In this document: positions 1 through 7,197 of the stretch, one piece after another | Layout of the letters: every line of letters starts with the position of its first letter | How positions within the stretch are numbered: position 1 is the first letter of the stretch | NCBI GenBank assembly: GCA_016213665.1 | Contig: JACQZX010000075.1 | Location: 1 to 41,928 of the forward strand | Reading direction: 5' to 3' | From: Actinomycetota bacterium | GTDB lineage: Bacteria; Actinomycetota; Acidimicrobiia; Acidimicrobiales; Ilumatobacteraceae | Length of the DNA stretch: 41,928 bases | Notes under the pieces: generated by a model | What the model saw: only the letters and a program-made list of their open reading frames with translations | Databases searched by the model: none | What the model was told of the DNA's origin: nothing | Translations under genes and position numbers: made by a program

Positions 1-389
1 CGCGCGCCGAACTGCTGGTCGCGATCGTGGAGGAGGTAGAGCGACGCCAGGCGGCGACGCTGCGTGAACTTCCGGAGGATCTGGGGGATGCCTTCGCGGA
101 AATGTGGGCCGACCTACGCCGACCGCAGCTACGCCCGTTCGAGCGACTGTTCTTCGAGTGCTATTCGCGAGCAGCCCAGGGAGAGGCACCGTTCTCTCGC
201 ATGGTGCCGGCCGCGGTCGATGGATGGTTGGCCGCCGTCGACGAACGCACCCACGGCAAAGCCGACCCGGCGATGGTGCGACTCGGCCTGGCCGTTACGC
301 GCGGCCTGCTGCTAGACCTCGTCGCGACCGGCGACGATGCAGGGGTGGATGCTGCCGTCGGCCGCTTCGTGGCCCTCCTCCGGCGCTGA
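1..389 (+). CDS. TetR-family transcriptional regulator, C-terminal part (5' end outside window)
   Basis: The reading frame is open from base 3 to the stop at 387-389 and has no convincing start in the window, so the gene begins upstream and only about 128 C-terminal residues are seen. They form an all-helical, ligand-binding type domain: an aromatic run (PFERLFFECYSR), a central WLAAVDER helix and the ending LAVTRGLLLDLVATGDD...VDAAVGRFVALL. That pattern is typical of TetR C-terminal domains. The DNA-binding HTH would lie outside the window. The gene ends 34 bp from the convergent ChrB-like gene. The family call rests on overall pattern, not on a motif; target and ligand are unknown. Confidence 0.6.
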   Translation, partial: RAELLVAIVEEVERRQAATLRELPEDLGDAFAEMWADLRRPQLRPFERLFFECYSRAAQGEAPFSRMVPAAVDGWLAAVDERTHGKADPAMVRLGLAVTRGLLLDLVATGDDAGVDAAVGRFVALLRR

Positions 390-423
390 CTCGGCGCACG
401 AAGTCGCGAGTTCGCTCATGCCT

Positions 424-855
424 TCAGCGTGTGTCGCGTTGGCACCAAGCGTAGAGCGCATCGTAAACGAACGAGGCACGCTCAAGCAGCCGATGGTCGT
501 CGGACTCGACGTCGAGACCGCCGATGCCGATCGACAACAACCCCGGGCCGGCCGGGTCGGTGTCGATGTCGCTGTCGATGTCGGCGGCGTGCACGATCTT
601 GGCAAGGCGCACGAGCGCTACGTCCGTGTTCAGATCGAAGTGGTCGAGGAGAACCTCGAAGCTGCACCTGTTGCCACGGTGGGTAAAGGTCGCGCCGGGG
701 GAGTCGAAGCTATTTCCCTGCTCTCGTTCGGCGACCGCAAGGACGTCGGCTGCAGGCACATAGATGATCTCGGCGTCGGCGTCGATGAATTTGCGGATCA
801 GCCACGGGCAAGCGATGCGGTCGGTCTTTGGTCGTTCCCGAGTGACCCATTTCAT
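424..855 (-). CDS. ChrB-like (chromate resistance C-terminal domain) protein
   Basis: A 143-residue protein starting MKWVTRERPKTDRIACPWLI. The segment TDRIACPWLIRKFID followed by ADAEIIYVPAADV and a later TFTHRGNRCSFEVLLDHF is the hallmark of the ChrB C-terminal / Chrome_Resist family. In classic chromate operons ChrB is a chromate-sensing regulator; short stand-alone versions such as this lack its N-terminal half and have no firmly known role. The open frame reaches further upstream, but the family start motif and a TAATGT hexamer 7 nt before this ATG fix the start at 855. It is divergent from the membrane protein at 883, with only 27 bp between the two start codons. No chrA transporter is in the window, so a role in chromate resistance is not supported by context. 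Confidence 0.75.
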   Translation of the reverse strand: MKWVTRERPKTDRIACPWLIRKFIDADAEIIYVPAADVLAVAEREQGNSFDSPGATFTHRGNRCSFEVLLDHFDLNTDVALVRLAKIVHAADIDSDIDTDPAGPGLLSIGIGGLDVESDDHRLLERASFVYDALYAWCQRDTR

Positions 856-862
856 CGTCGGG

Positions 863-868
863 ACATTA
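863..868 (-). promoter_or_regulatory. Predicted -10 element of the ChrB-like gene (leaderless)
   Basis: On the minus strand this reads TAATGT, followed by 7 nt and then the ATG at 855. This spacing would place the transcription start at or next to the start codon. There is no Shine-Dalgarno sequence. It shares a 27-bp divergent spacer with the promoter at 871-876. Confidence 0.45.
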
Positions 869-870
869 GC

Positions 871-876
871 TACCTT
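871..876 (+). promoter_or_regulatory. Predicted -10 element of the small membrane protein gene (leaderless)
   Basis: TACCTT followed by exactly 6 nt and the ATG at 883, with no Shine-Dalgarno sequence. The spacing predicts transcription starting on the A of the ATG. The overlapping divergent promoter at 863-868 implies the two genes may compete for, or share, control. Confidence 0.45.
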
Positions 877-882
877 GTTGGC

Positions 883-1254
883 ATGCAGGTGCTGCCGTGG
901 TCTTATGTTGTCTTCGGGTCGCTGATCGGCCCGGCGGTTGGCGTGGCAGCTTTGTGGCTGCTTGGTGAGCGCCGCGTGCGGTCGCTGTCGGTCGCCGGAG
1001 TCGGTGTTTGCGCCGGCACCTGGTTGTGGAACTCGATGTTGAACATCCGCCACGCGGGTGTGATCGATGGCGATGTTCCTTTCAAGCCGTTTCCGATTTC
1101 CTGGCAGGACACCGGAACTGGTGTCTTCGCGTTTGCGTTTGCGGCGTGCGCACTTCTCGCTACCACCGAGCGCGATGAACCGGGTCGCCGCACACTCCGG
1201 ATCGCCGGCATCGCCGCGCTGGCAGCGTTCGTTATGGACGTCTACACCTGGTGA
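883..1254 (+). CDS. Small hypothetical membrane protein (about four TM helices)
   Basis: A 123-residue hydrophobic protein starting MQVLPWSYVVFGSLIGPAVG. I see four likely membrane helices: about residues 5-25 (YVVFGSLIGPAVGVAALWLL), 34-50 (SLSVAGVGVCAGTWLW), 79-97 (GVFAFAFAACALLA) and 107-123 (GIAALAAFVMDVYTW). No catalytic motif is visible and I do not recognise the family. The frame is open far upstream, but that part is antisense to the ChrB-like gene; the ATG at 883 sits 6 nt after a TACCTT hexamer, which supports this start. It ends 16 bp before the convergently oriented tRNA-Gly gene. Confidence 0.6.
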   Translation: MQVLPWSYVVFGSLIGPAVGVAALWLLGERRVRSLSVAGVGVCAGTWLWNSMLNIRHAGVIDGDVPFKPFPISWQDTGTGVFAFAFAACALLATTERDEPGRRTLRIAGIAALAAFVMDVYTW

Positions 1255-1270
1255 CACCGCGGGCAGTCGG

Positions 1271-1342
<72 letters not shown>

Positions 1343-1434
1343 GAACCGCCTCACGTTATCGGCAACGGTGGCGTCGAATCCGATCGGTCGGTTGGTCGCT
1401 GCAATTGGGCGCGCTGCGTCTCGGAATCCGAAAA

Positions 1435-1477
1435 GATCCAGCCCCAGAAACAACTTTGGGACGATCCAGCCCCAGAA
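1435..1477. repeat. Two 15-bp direct repeats, 28-bp period
   Basis: GATCCAGCCCCAGAA occurs at 1435-1449 and again, identically, at 1463-1477. The copies sit in the otherwise gene-free 1343-1573 spacer between tRNA-Gly and the SPFH gene. They could be tandem regulator-binding sites or a small duplication next to a tRNA. Nothing else recognisable lies in this spacer except the palindrome and -10 element listed next. Confidence 0.6.
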
Positions 1478-1520
1478 GCCGTTGACAGCGGATGCGGCTT
1501 GTTCGGACCGACGACCCAAT

Positions 1521-1546
1521 CGGCGAGCGCTCGCCGGGCATAGACT
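1521..1546 (+). promoter_or_regulatory. Perfect 16-bp palindrome overlapping the SPFH promoter
   Basis: CGGCGAGCGCTCGCCG at 1521-1536 is a perfect palindrome. It is followed 4 bp later by TAGACT (1541-1546), a good -10 hexamer. Transcription would start near 1553 and give a leader of about 20 nt with the strong ribosome-binding site AGGAGGAA (1560-1567) before the ATG at 1574. The palindrome would lie between -35 and -10, where a dimeric repressor could block polymerase. It could also be a fortuitous GC-rich palindrome. Confidence 0.4.
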
Positions 1547-1573
1547 GCACCCTCACGTCCAGGAGGAATCCTC

Positions 1574-2521
1574 ATGAGTTCAGGCACCATCGTCGGCATT
1601 GTCTTGATCGTTCTCGCACTGCTCGCGATCCTCACCGGCCTACGCACCGTCAACCAGGGCACCGTTGGTGTTACCACGATCTTTGGCAAGTACCGCCGCA
1701 CGCTGCGGCCGGGCCTCAACGTCGTAATCCCGTTCGTGGAGAAGATCTTCCGCCGGATCAGTATTCAGAACCGCGCCATCGAGCTGCAGTTCCAGGCGAT
1801 CACGGGCGATCAGGCCAACGTCTACTTCACCGCCATGATGGTCTACGGCGCTATCACCGACAGCGAGGAGACGATCAAGAACATCGCCTTCAAGTTCGTC
1901 AGCGAGAAGGACTTCCTCACTGCGCTGGTTCGCAGCGTGGAAGGCAGCACCCGTGGATTTGTCGCGACCAAGAAGCAGGCCGAGATCCTCGCGCTGCGCG
2001 GTGAGATCGTGAAGGAGGTGAAGGAGAACCTCGACCACGTCATCGAGACCTGGGGCTTCCACCTCATCGATCTGCAGCTCAACGACATCACCTTCGATCA
2101 GGCGATCACCACCTCGATGGCGCAGGTGGTGGCCAGCAACAACCTCAAGGCAGCTGCCACCAACGAAGGCGACGCGTTGCTGATCCGCAAGACCAAAGAG
2201 GCGGAGGCACTGGGCAACGCCGTGCGTATCGAGGCCGAAGCCGAGCGCACAGCCGCGCAACTGCGTGGCCAGGGCGTGGCCCTGTTCCGCGAAGAAGTCG
2301 CACGCGGTCTTGCGTTGGCTGCTCGCGAACTTGATGCCAACAGCGTCGACTCGTCGCTAATCCTGTTCTCGATGTGGACTGAGACGATCCGCCAAATGGC
2401 AGAGCACGGTAAGGGCAACGTGCTGTTCCTCGACGGCTCTCCCGAAGGGATGCAGGCGCAAATGCGCGATCTGATGGCGATGCAACAGCTGAATGTCGTG
2501 CACGACAAGCCCGCCACATGA
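1574..2521 (+). CDS. SPFH/Band 7 (stomatin-like) membrane protein
   Basis: A 315-residue protein with one N-terminal membrane helix (about residues 5-23, GTIVGIVLIVLALLAILTG), then an SPFH domain starting TVNQGTVGVTTIFGKYRRTLRPGLN and running to about residue 190. A charged, coiled-coil-prone segment rich in Ala and Glu (EAEALGNAVRIEAEAERTAAQLRG) follows at about 210-235. Length and order match bacterial stomatins/slipins, which oligomerise on membranes and organise microdomains or proteases; no partner protease (NfeD) is adjacent. The start is set by AGGAGGAA 6 nt upstream. The stop overlaps the start of the Rieske oxygenase gene (ATGA), so the two are translationally coupled, an unusual partnership. 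Confidence 0.9.
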   Translation: MSSGTIVGIVLIVLALLAILTGLRTVNQGTVGVTTIFGKYRRTLRPGLNVVIPFVEKIFRRISIQNRAIELQFQAITGDQANVYFTAMMVYGAITDSEETIKNIAFKFVSEKDFLTALVRSVEGSTRGFVATKKQAEILALRGEIVKEVKENLDHVIETWGFHLIDLQLNDITFDQAITTSMAQVVASNNLKAAATNEGDALLIRKTKEAEALGNAVRIEAEAERTAAQLRGQGVALFREEVARGLALAARELDANSVDSSLILFSMWTETIRQMAEHGKGNVLFLDGSPEGMQAQMRDLMAMQQLNVVHDKPAT

Positions 2522-3549
2522 CGAGCCCTCTCACCCGACCCGACTCTGAACTAACCGAAACGCTGCCGGCACGCTGGTATCGCGACCCCGAAATTTGGCA
2601 ACGCGAACGTTGGCCGATCTTCGGCAGCAACTGGATTCATGTCGCCTACGACCACCAGTTGCGCAATGCGGGCGACTATGTCACCGAGGATCTGGCCGGC
2701 TGGCCGATCTTCATTCGTCGCACCGACAGTGGCACACTGACGGCGTTCTACAACCTTTGTCCTCATCGCGCCGGACCCTTGGTGTTCGACGGCGAGGGTT
2801 GCTCGAAGAACCTGGTATGCAAGTACCACGGGTGGGCGTTCAGCGCCGATGGCACGCTGCTCAGCGCGCGCGACTTCGGCGCACCGGCGCCTGACAACAT
2901 GGATCTCACCAAGATCCAGGTCGCTTCGTGGCGGGGAATGGTGTTCGTGTGCCTCAACCCGGCGATCCCACCACTGATCGAGTGGCTCGGTGACTTCCCG
3001 AAGGAGATCGAGAACGTCCCGCTGGAGAGCTACCGCTATCACAGTCGCAGCGTCCGCCGGGTGGCGTGCAACTGGAAGACCTACGGTGACAACTTCGTCG
3101 AGGGCTATCACCTGCCGACGACGCACCCGGCAATGAGTCGCGATTCGGATGCGTTGAATTACAAGGTCACCTTCAAGGGCGATCTCCGGTGGAACATCCA
3201 CACGATGCCACCACGCGACGAAAGCACGTTCAGTGTGTTCGGCTACTTCTGGCCAACGTTTGCCTTCGACGTCTTCCCTGGTGGGTTCGCCATCGAGCGT
3301 TGGTTGCCGCGTGCTCACACCCACAGCGACCTGATCTTCGAGTACTTCTTCGCCGACGACGCCCGAGATGTCGAGGAGACGATCAAGTTCAGCGAGGAGG
3401 TGGCCGACGAGGATGCTCGCATGTGCGAACACGTGCAACGGAACCTCAATGCCGGTAACTACGACACCGGGTTGTTGAGCCCGAAGTGGGAGTACCCGCT
3501 GGGGGTCTTCCACGATCTCGTTCGCGACGCCGTCGGGCCTATTGATTGA
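2518..3549 (+). CDS. Rieske non-heme iron oxygenase, alpha subunit
   Basis: A 343-residue ring-hydroxylating-type oxygenase. The N-terminal Rieske [2Fe-2S] domain has C81-P-H83 and C101-KY-H104. The catalytic domain has the mononuclear iron site in DNFVEGYHLPTTHP (bridging E195, ligands H198 and H203), and the third ligand is probably D299 in EEVADEDARMCEHVQ. The family uses O2 and electrons from a separate reductase/ferredoxin to hydroxylate, demethylate or cleave a substrate. No reductase gene is nearby. The start overlaps the stop of the SPFH gene by 4 nt. The substrate is unknown; the sequence looks more like the single-component aliphatic or betaine type than a two-subunit aromatic dioxygenase, but that is inference. 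Confidence 0.9.
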   Translation: MTSPLTRPDSELTETLPARWYRDPEIWQRERWPIFGSNWIHVAYDHQLRNAGDYVTEDLAGWPIFIRRTDSGTLTAFYNLCPHRAGPLVFDGEGCSKNLVCKYHGWAFSADGTLLSARDFGAPAPDNMDLTKIQVASWRGMVFVCLNPAIPPLIEWLGDFPKEIENVPLESYRYHSRSVRRVACNWKTYGDNFVEGYHLPTTHPAMSRDSDALNYKVTFKGDLRWNIHTMPPRDESTFSVFGYFWPTFAFDVFPGGFAIERWLPRAHTHSDLIFEYFFADDARDVEETIKFSEEVADEDARMCEHVQRNLNAGNYDTGLLSPKWEYPLGVFHDLVRDAVGPID

Positions 3550-3597
3550 ACGGCAAGGTGCCTGAACGGCCCGTTTGACTGATTTGCAGGGCCTAGC

Positions 3598-3672
3598 TGG
3601 TCGGGGAGGGGAGACTCGAACTCCCGACCTCCCGCTCCCAAAGCGGGAGCGCTACCGCTGCGCCACTCCCCG
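3598..3672 (-). tRNA. tRNA-Pro (anticodon UGG), CCA encoded
   Basis: The minus strand gives acceptor stem CGGGGAG/CTCCCCG, D arm with GGCGCAGCGGTAGCGC, anticodon stem CCCGC/GCGGG around the loop TTTGGGA (anticodon TGG), T arm GGGAGTTCGAGTCTCCC, discriminator A and an encoded CCA at 3598-3600. It lies 29 bp downstream of the stress-protein gene on the same strand. Confidence 0.95.
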
Positions 3673-3701
3673 GTAACGGTGATGCTACCGGGCGAGCGAA
3701 G

Positions 3702-4586
3702 TCAGCGAGTGCGGATAACAGCTACCGGGCACGAGGCGTGTTGGACCACAGAGCGGCTCACCGAGCCGAGTAGCAGTGCACTGAAGCCACCATGTCCGCG
3801 TGACCCGACCACCACCAGGTCGGCATCGGCGGCCGCGTCGATCACGGCTTTGGCCGCACTCTCCTCGGTGATGATCGACTGGCAGCGCAGTCCTGGAGCC
3901 AGTCCGTGCACCTTGACGACCGCCGCTTCCAGCGTGCGCATCGCATCGAGTCGCATCTCGTCGCGTGGTTCGCTGACGCTTGAACGACTTCCTACGTATG
4001 GATAGATCCAGCCGTGCACCAGCACCAATTCCGCAGAACTGCGTATCGCCTGTTCCACAGCCCAGCAGATCGCATTGTCGCTGCCTGCCGATCCGTCGAT
4101 GCCAACCACTATGCGGGTGAGCGCGTAATCGGGGCGGCCGACGCCGTGCACCACCACCACCGGACACTTCGCGCGGTGGGCGGCGACAGTTGCGACCGAT
4201 CCGAGAATGTCGCTCAATCGACCGGGGTGCCCGGTCGCACCGACGACGAGTAGGTCGTGCTCGGTGGCGGCGCTCACCAGCGCATACCCGGGTGCGCCGA
4301 GAACGGTGTCGCCGCTGACCTTGACGCTAACCCCCAGAGAGCGGGCAAGGTCGACGGCGCGTTGGTTGACGGCTTCCTCGTCTTTGATGATCGCATCCAT
4401 GGTCGAGCCGGCGAAAGCACCGGCGCCGACCATTCCCGCTTCCACAGCGACGGGCAACTGAGCGCACGTGACGACGTGAAGCTGCCACTGCCTGCGGGCA
4501 GCTTCGTGTGCTGCCCACCTGAGCGCTTCGATCGAACCCTCGGAGCCGTCGACCCCGACCACAACACGCGCAGGCAGGTCAGCCAT
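3702..4586 (-). CDS. Tandem-domain universal stress protein (UspA family)
   Basis: A 294-residue cytosolic protein of two Usp domains, roughly residues 5-147 and 155-294. Each opens with the Usp strand (VVVGVDGSEGS; IVVGIDGSAGS) and each carries the ATP-binding pattern G-x2-G-x9-G-S: GATGHPGRLSDILGS and GSRGHGGFSALLLGS. Both domains should therefore bind ATP. Two-domain Usps of this kind are common in Actinobacteria and are associated with hypoxia and dormancy in mycobacteria. The ATG at 4586 is preceded by AGAGAGG; a GTG at 4589 is also possible. It starts only 4 nt after the stop of the multicopper oxidase gene, so the two form an operon, possibly under the DosR-like site at 6009-6022. Confidence 0.92.
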   Translation of the reverse strand: MADLPARVVVGVDGSEGSIEALRWAAHEAARRQWQLHVVTCAQLPVAVEAGMVGAGAFAGSTMDAIIKDEEAVNQRAVDLARSLGVSVKVSGDTVLGAPGYALVSAATEHDLLVVGATGHPGRLSDILGSVATVAAHRAKCPVVVVHGVGRPDYALTRIVVGIDGSAGSDNAICWAVEQAIRSSAELVLVHGWIYPYVGSRSSVSEPRDEMRLDAMRTLEAAVVKVHGLAPGLRCQSIITEESAAKAVIDAAADADLVVVGSRGHGGFSALLLGSVSRSVVQHASCPVAVIRTR

Positions 4587-4590
4587 CACG

Positions 4591-5958
4591 TCACCTCTCT
4601 ACGATCAGTGCGGTCACCATGTACCGCATGCCTTCGGGCGTTTCCGCGTGGTTGAGGATGTGGCAGTGCCATGCCCAGACACCAGGCTCCTGACCCATGT
4701 ACAACACCGTGTACCGCTCGCCGGGCGCGATGAACACGGTGTCGGTGGGCGTCGGCTCATCCATTGGCACCCCGTCCTTGGCGATGACCCAGCCCGACGG
4801 TTGGTGCAAGTGCATCGGGTGTCCTTGCAGTCCCTCGTTGAGGTAGTTGACCAACATCACCTGACCGACGCGCAGCGTGTAGGGCTCGGTGGCGGGAAAG
4901 CTCTTGCCGTTGAGGCTGAGGCCGATGACGCCCGCATCGTTGAGCACCATGTTGACCTTCTTGTCGACCTTGGTGTAACCCTTGTCGATCAGCTTCTGCG
5001 GGATCGGCATCTCGTCGATCGTGAAGGCGCCGAACATGCCGTCGGGTATCTGCTCTTGTGCATTGTGGTGTGAGTGGTAGATGCCGACGGCGGGGCCTTG
5101 GGCAACGAACTCATAGATGTGTTCGCCGCCCGGCTTGGTCGGTGCCTCGGTGTAGGGATCGACACCGTCCATGATGTTGGGCACCTTGACGCCGTGCAAG
5201 TGCAACGAGGTGCTGTCGGGCAGCTCGTTCTTGAGGACCAGGCGCACCTTGTCGCCGGTCAGCACGTGAATCTCAGGGGCGGGCACGACACCGTTGTAGG
5301 TCCAGGCATCGACGAACTTTCCGGGCTCGACCTCCCACTTCACGATCTTGGCCACGATCACGTATTCCTTGGTGCCGTCGGGCAGCACCGTCGGCTCCAT
5401 CACGTCGCCGCCGTGACCCTCGGTAACGGCTGGAAACTGTTGCGCGACACCCAGCATCAGCGCGTCCATTTGCGAGGCTGTCATCTCGTCGGTCGCAGCC
5501 GCGTGCTCGGTCGCGTCGGTGCTCGCGGTGCCAGTGGACTCGGTCACGACCAGCGTGCCCTTCATTCCAGCAGCCGCATGGCCGGGCTGCGGGCAGACGA
5601 ACTCGTACGAACCGGCGGCGAACGGGCCGATCTCCCAGTCGAGTTCCTGGCTGCCCTGCACCACCGGACTGGTCAGGCCCAGGGCGGTGATCTCCATGTT
5701 GTGGGGGAGCAATCCGTCGTTGACCAGGTGGATGACGGCACCAACGGTTGGCACAGTCACAGTGGTAGGCGAGAACGAGAAGTTGTCGAACATCGTGACC
5801 GTGATGGTGGGCGGGGCACCCCCACCGTTTCCACTCGGAGCAGCGCTTTCGCCGCCGTCGTCGCGGACGCCGACAATGGCGACCACGAGTGCGGCGATCG
5901 CTGCTGCGAACGCGAACCAACTGACTATTGACCGATCATCGTTTCTCATGCCAGCCAT
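4591..5958 (-). CDS. Cupredoxin-multicopper oxidase fusion, membrane-anchored
   Basis: About 455 residues with an N-terminal membrane anchor or signal (IVSWFAFAAAIAALVVAIV, about residues 11-29), so the enzyme acts outside the cytoplasm. A plastocyanin-like domain follows with a full type-1 copper set: H86 (LLPHNME), C122, H127 and M132 (VCPQPGHAAAGM). The rest is a multicopper-oxidase unit with HLH (253/255), HSH (295/297), HPMHLH (380-385) and HCHILNH (431-437): the copper-binding motifs of the type 1/2/3 centres. It resembles small two-domain laccases or nitrite-reductase-like oxidases. The reaction (Cu(I), metal, phenol or nitrite) cannot be settled. The start could also be the ATG at 5949. 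The fused cupredoxin could serve as built-in electron donor. Confidence 0.85.
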   Translation of the reverse strand: MAGMRNDDRSIVSWFAFAAAIAALVVAIVGVRDDGGESAAPSGNGGGAPPTITVTMFDNFSFSPTTVTVPTVGAVIHLVNDGLLPHNMEITALGLTSPVVQGSQELDWEIGPFAAGSYEFVCPQPGHAAAGMKGTLVVTESTGTASTDATEHAAATDEMTASQMDALMLGVAQQFPAVTEGHGGDVMEPTVLPDGTKEYVIVAKIVKWEVEPGKFVDAWTYNGVVPAPEIHVLTGDKVRLVLKNELPDSTSLHLHGVKVPNIMDGVDPYTEAPTKPGGEHIYEFVAQGPAVGIYHSHHNAQEQIPDGMFGAFTIDEMPIPQKLIDKGYTKVDKKVNMVLNDAGVIGLSLNGKSFPATEPYTLRVGQVMLVNYLNEGLQGHPMHLHQPSGWVIAKDGVPMDEPTPTDTVFIAPGERYTVLYMGQEPGVWAWHCHILNHAETPEGMRYMVTALIVER

Positions 5959-6008
5959 CGTGCGTATACGTGGCCGCCGGCCATAGGGCACGGGAGCACA
6001 GCCGACCC

Positions 6009-6022
6009 GGGACCAAAGTCCC
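6009..6022 (-). promoter_or_regulatory. DosR/DevR-type box before the oxidase-Usp operon
   Basis: On the minus strand this reads GGGACTTTGGTCCC, an inverted repeat with 5-bp arms GGGAC/GTCCC. It matches 13 of 14 positions of the DosR core GGGACTWWAGTCCC known from mycobacteria; the outer flanks do not match. It lies 51 bp upstream of the oxidase ATG, and a possible -10 (CCCTAT, plus-strand 5983-5988) follows it, placing the box near -35/-40 as expected for an activator. It begins 5 bp after the stop codon of the upstream gene, so a weak terminator hairpin without a U-run is an alternative. Confidence 0.45.
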
Positions 6023-6027
6023 TGCTG

Positions 6028-7188
6028 CTAGCCGGCCATACGCTCGACAACCCGCAGCAAACGCTGCACGTCGTCGGGCTCGATGTAGCGCGAGATTCCG
6101 GCGCGCACGACGCCACCGTTGTCGGCCAGGCCGAGTTGATCGACGACCTCGACTGCGTAGTTGTGCCCATCCCACACTGCAACCCTCTCAGCAGCCAACG
6201 CTTGCGAGACCTCGGCGGGGGTGCGGCCGGCAACCGTAAAGGCCGCGGTTGGCGTGCGCCCGACAAGGTTCTGCACCCCCCAAACCGTCACACCGGCGAT
6301 CGCCTGCAGGCCGGCGAGCAGGGGTGCGAACAGCTCGTTCTCCGCGACCTGGATGCGGTCCAAGCCCTCTTCGAGCAGGAAGCGGGCAGCGGCTTCGACT
6401 CCGGCGATGGCTTCATAGTTGGGCATGCCGGTCTCGAACCGCCGCGGCCCCTTGTCGTAGGACGGCCGCACCTTGAACACGGGCAGTTCGTCGAGCAACT
6501 CGGGTTCCATCCAGAGCATCCCGGCATGTGGGGCGTACCACTTGTACGGCGATGTCACGAGGGCATCGCAGCCGAGGTCGCTGATGTCGATGCGATGGTG
6601 GGGGGCGAGCGCGACCGCGTCGATGAACACCCGCGCGCCGACCGCATGCGCGGCCTCGATGATCGAGCCCAAATCGGGAGCGGTACCAAGCAGGTTGCTT
6701 GCTCCTGGCAGCGTGACCCACTTGGTGCGTTCATCGATGAGCGCGATCACGTTCTGCGGTGGCAGCTCCCCAGTCGCGGCGTCGAACGGTGCCAGCACGT
6801 GCTCGGCGCCCGCCTGGTCGGCTGCTCGCCGCCACGGCGTGATATTGGCATCGTGATCGAGACGAGTGCCGACGATGCGGTCGCCGTCGCGGAGCGTGGC
6901 CCCGATCGCGCGCGAGATGGCGAATGTGATCGAGGTCATGTTGGGCCCGAACGCGATGCCGGCGGGATCGGCACCGAACAGCCGCCCGACCGCGGCGCGT
7001 GCGCGATCGACGAGTTCGTCGGCCCGATGCGCGGCATCGAAGTGGCCGCCTCCGCATCCATTCGATCCGTCCGACAACCAGTTGCTCATCGCCGTGATGG
7101 CGCTGTCGACAACCTGTGTGCCCGCGGGTCCGTCGAAGCGCGCCCAACCATCGGAAACGCCCGGGAATCGGTGACGCAACGACCGCAC
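6028..7188 (-). CDS. Cysteine-desulfurase-like class V aminotransferase lacking the catalytic Cys
   Basis: A 386-residue PLP enzyme of fold type I. It shows the N-terminal FDGPAGTQV, the cofactor region DHDANITPW and FIDAVALAPHH, and the Schiff-base lysine in TSPYKWYAPHAG. It belongs to the NifS/Csd-like subgroup of class V aminotransferases. Where true Csd/SufS enzymes have a Cys in a GHHCA-type segment near the C terminus, this protein has DGHNYAVEV, so desulfurase activity is doubtful and another lyase or aminotransferase activity is possible. It begins with GTG 9 nt after the stop of the cupredoxin gene, so the two are probably co-transcribed. The substrate is unknown. Confidence 0.8.
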   Translation of the reverse strand: MRSLRHRFPGVSDGWARFDGPAGTQVVDSAITAMSNWLSDGSNGCGGGHFDAAHRADELVDRARAAVGRLFGADPAGIAFGPNMTSITFAISRAIGATLRDGDRIVGTRLDHDANITPWRRAADQAGAEHVLAPFDAATGELPPQNVIALIDERTKWVTLPGASNLLGTAPDLGSIIEAAHAVGARVFIDAVALAPHHRIDISDLGCDALVTSPYKWYAPHAGMLWMEPELLDELPVFKVRPSYDKGPRRFETGMPNYEAIAGVEAAARFLLEEGLDRIQVAENELFAPLLAGLQAIAGVTVWGVQNLVGRTPTAAFTVAGRTPAEVSQALAAERVAVWDGHNYAVEVVDQLGLADNGGVVRAGISRYIEPDDVQRLLRVVERMAG

Positions 7189-7197
7189 GTTTGAGTT

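Noticed and set aside
861-874. Second DosR-like box before the ChrB-like gene
   Set aside because: Only about 10 of 14 core positions match and the second arm is not complementary to the first.
3550-3597. Possible terminator AACGG-C-CCGTT after the Rieske gene
   Set aside because: The arms are separated by a single base, so no stable hairpin loop can form, and no T-run follows.
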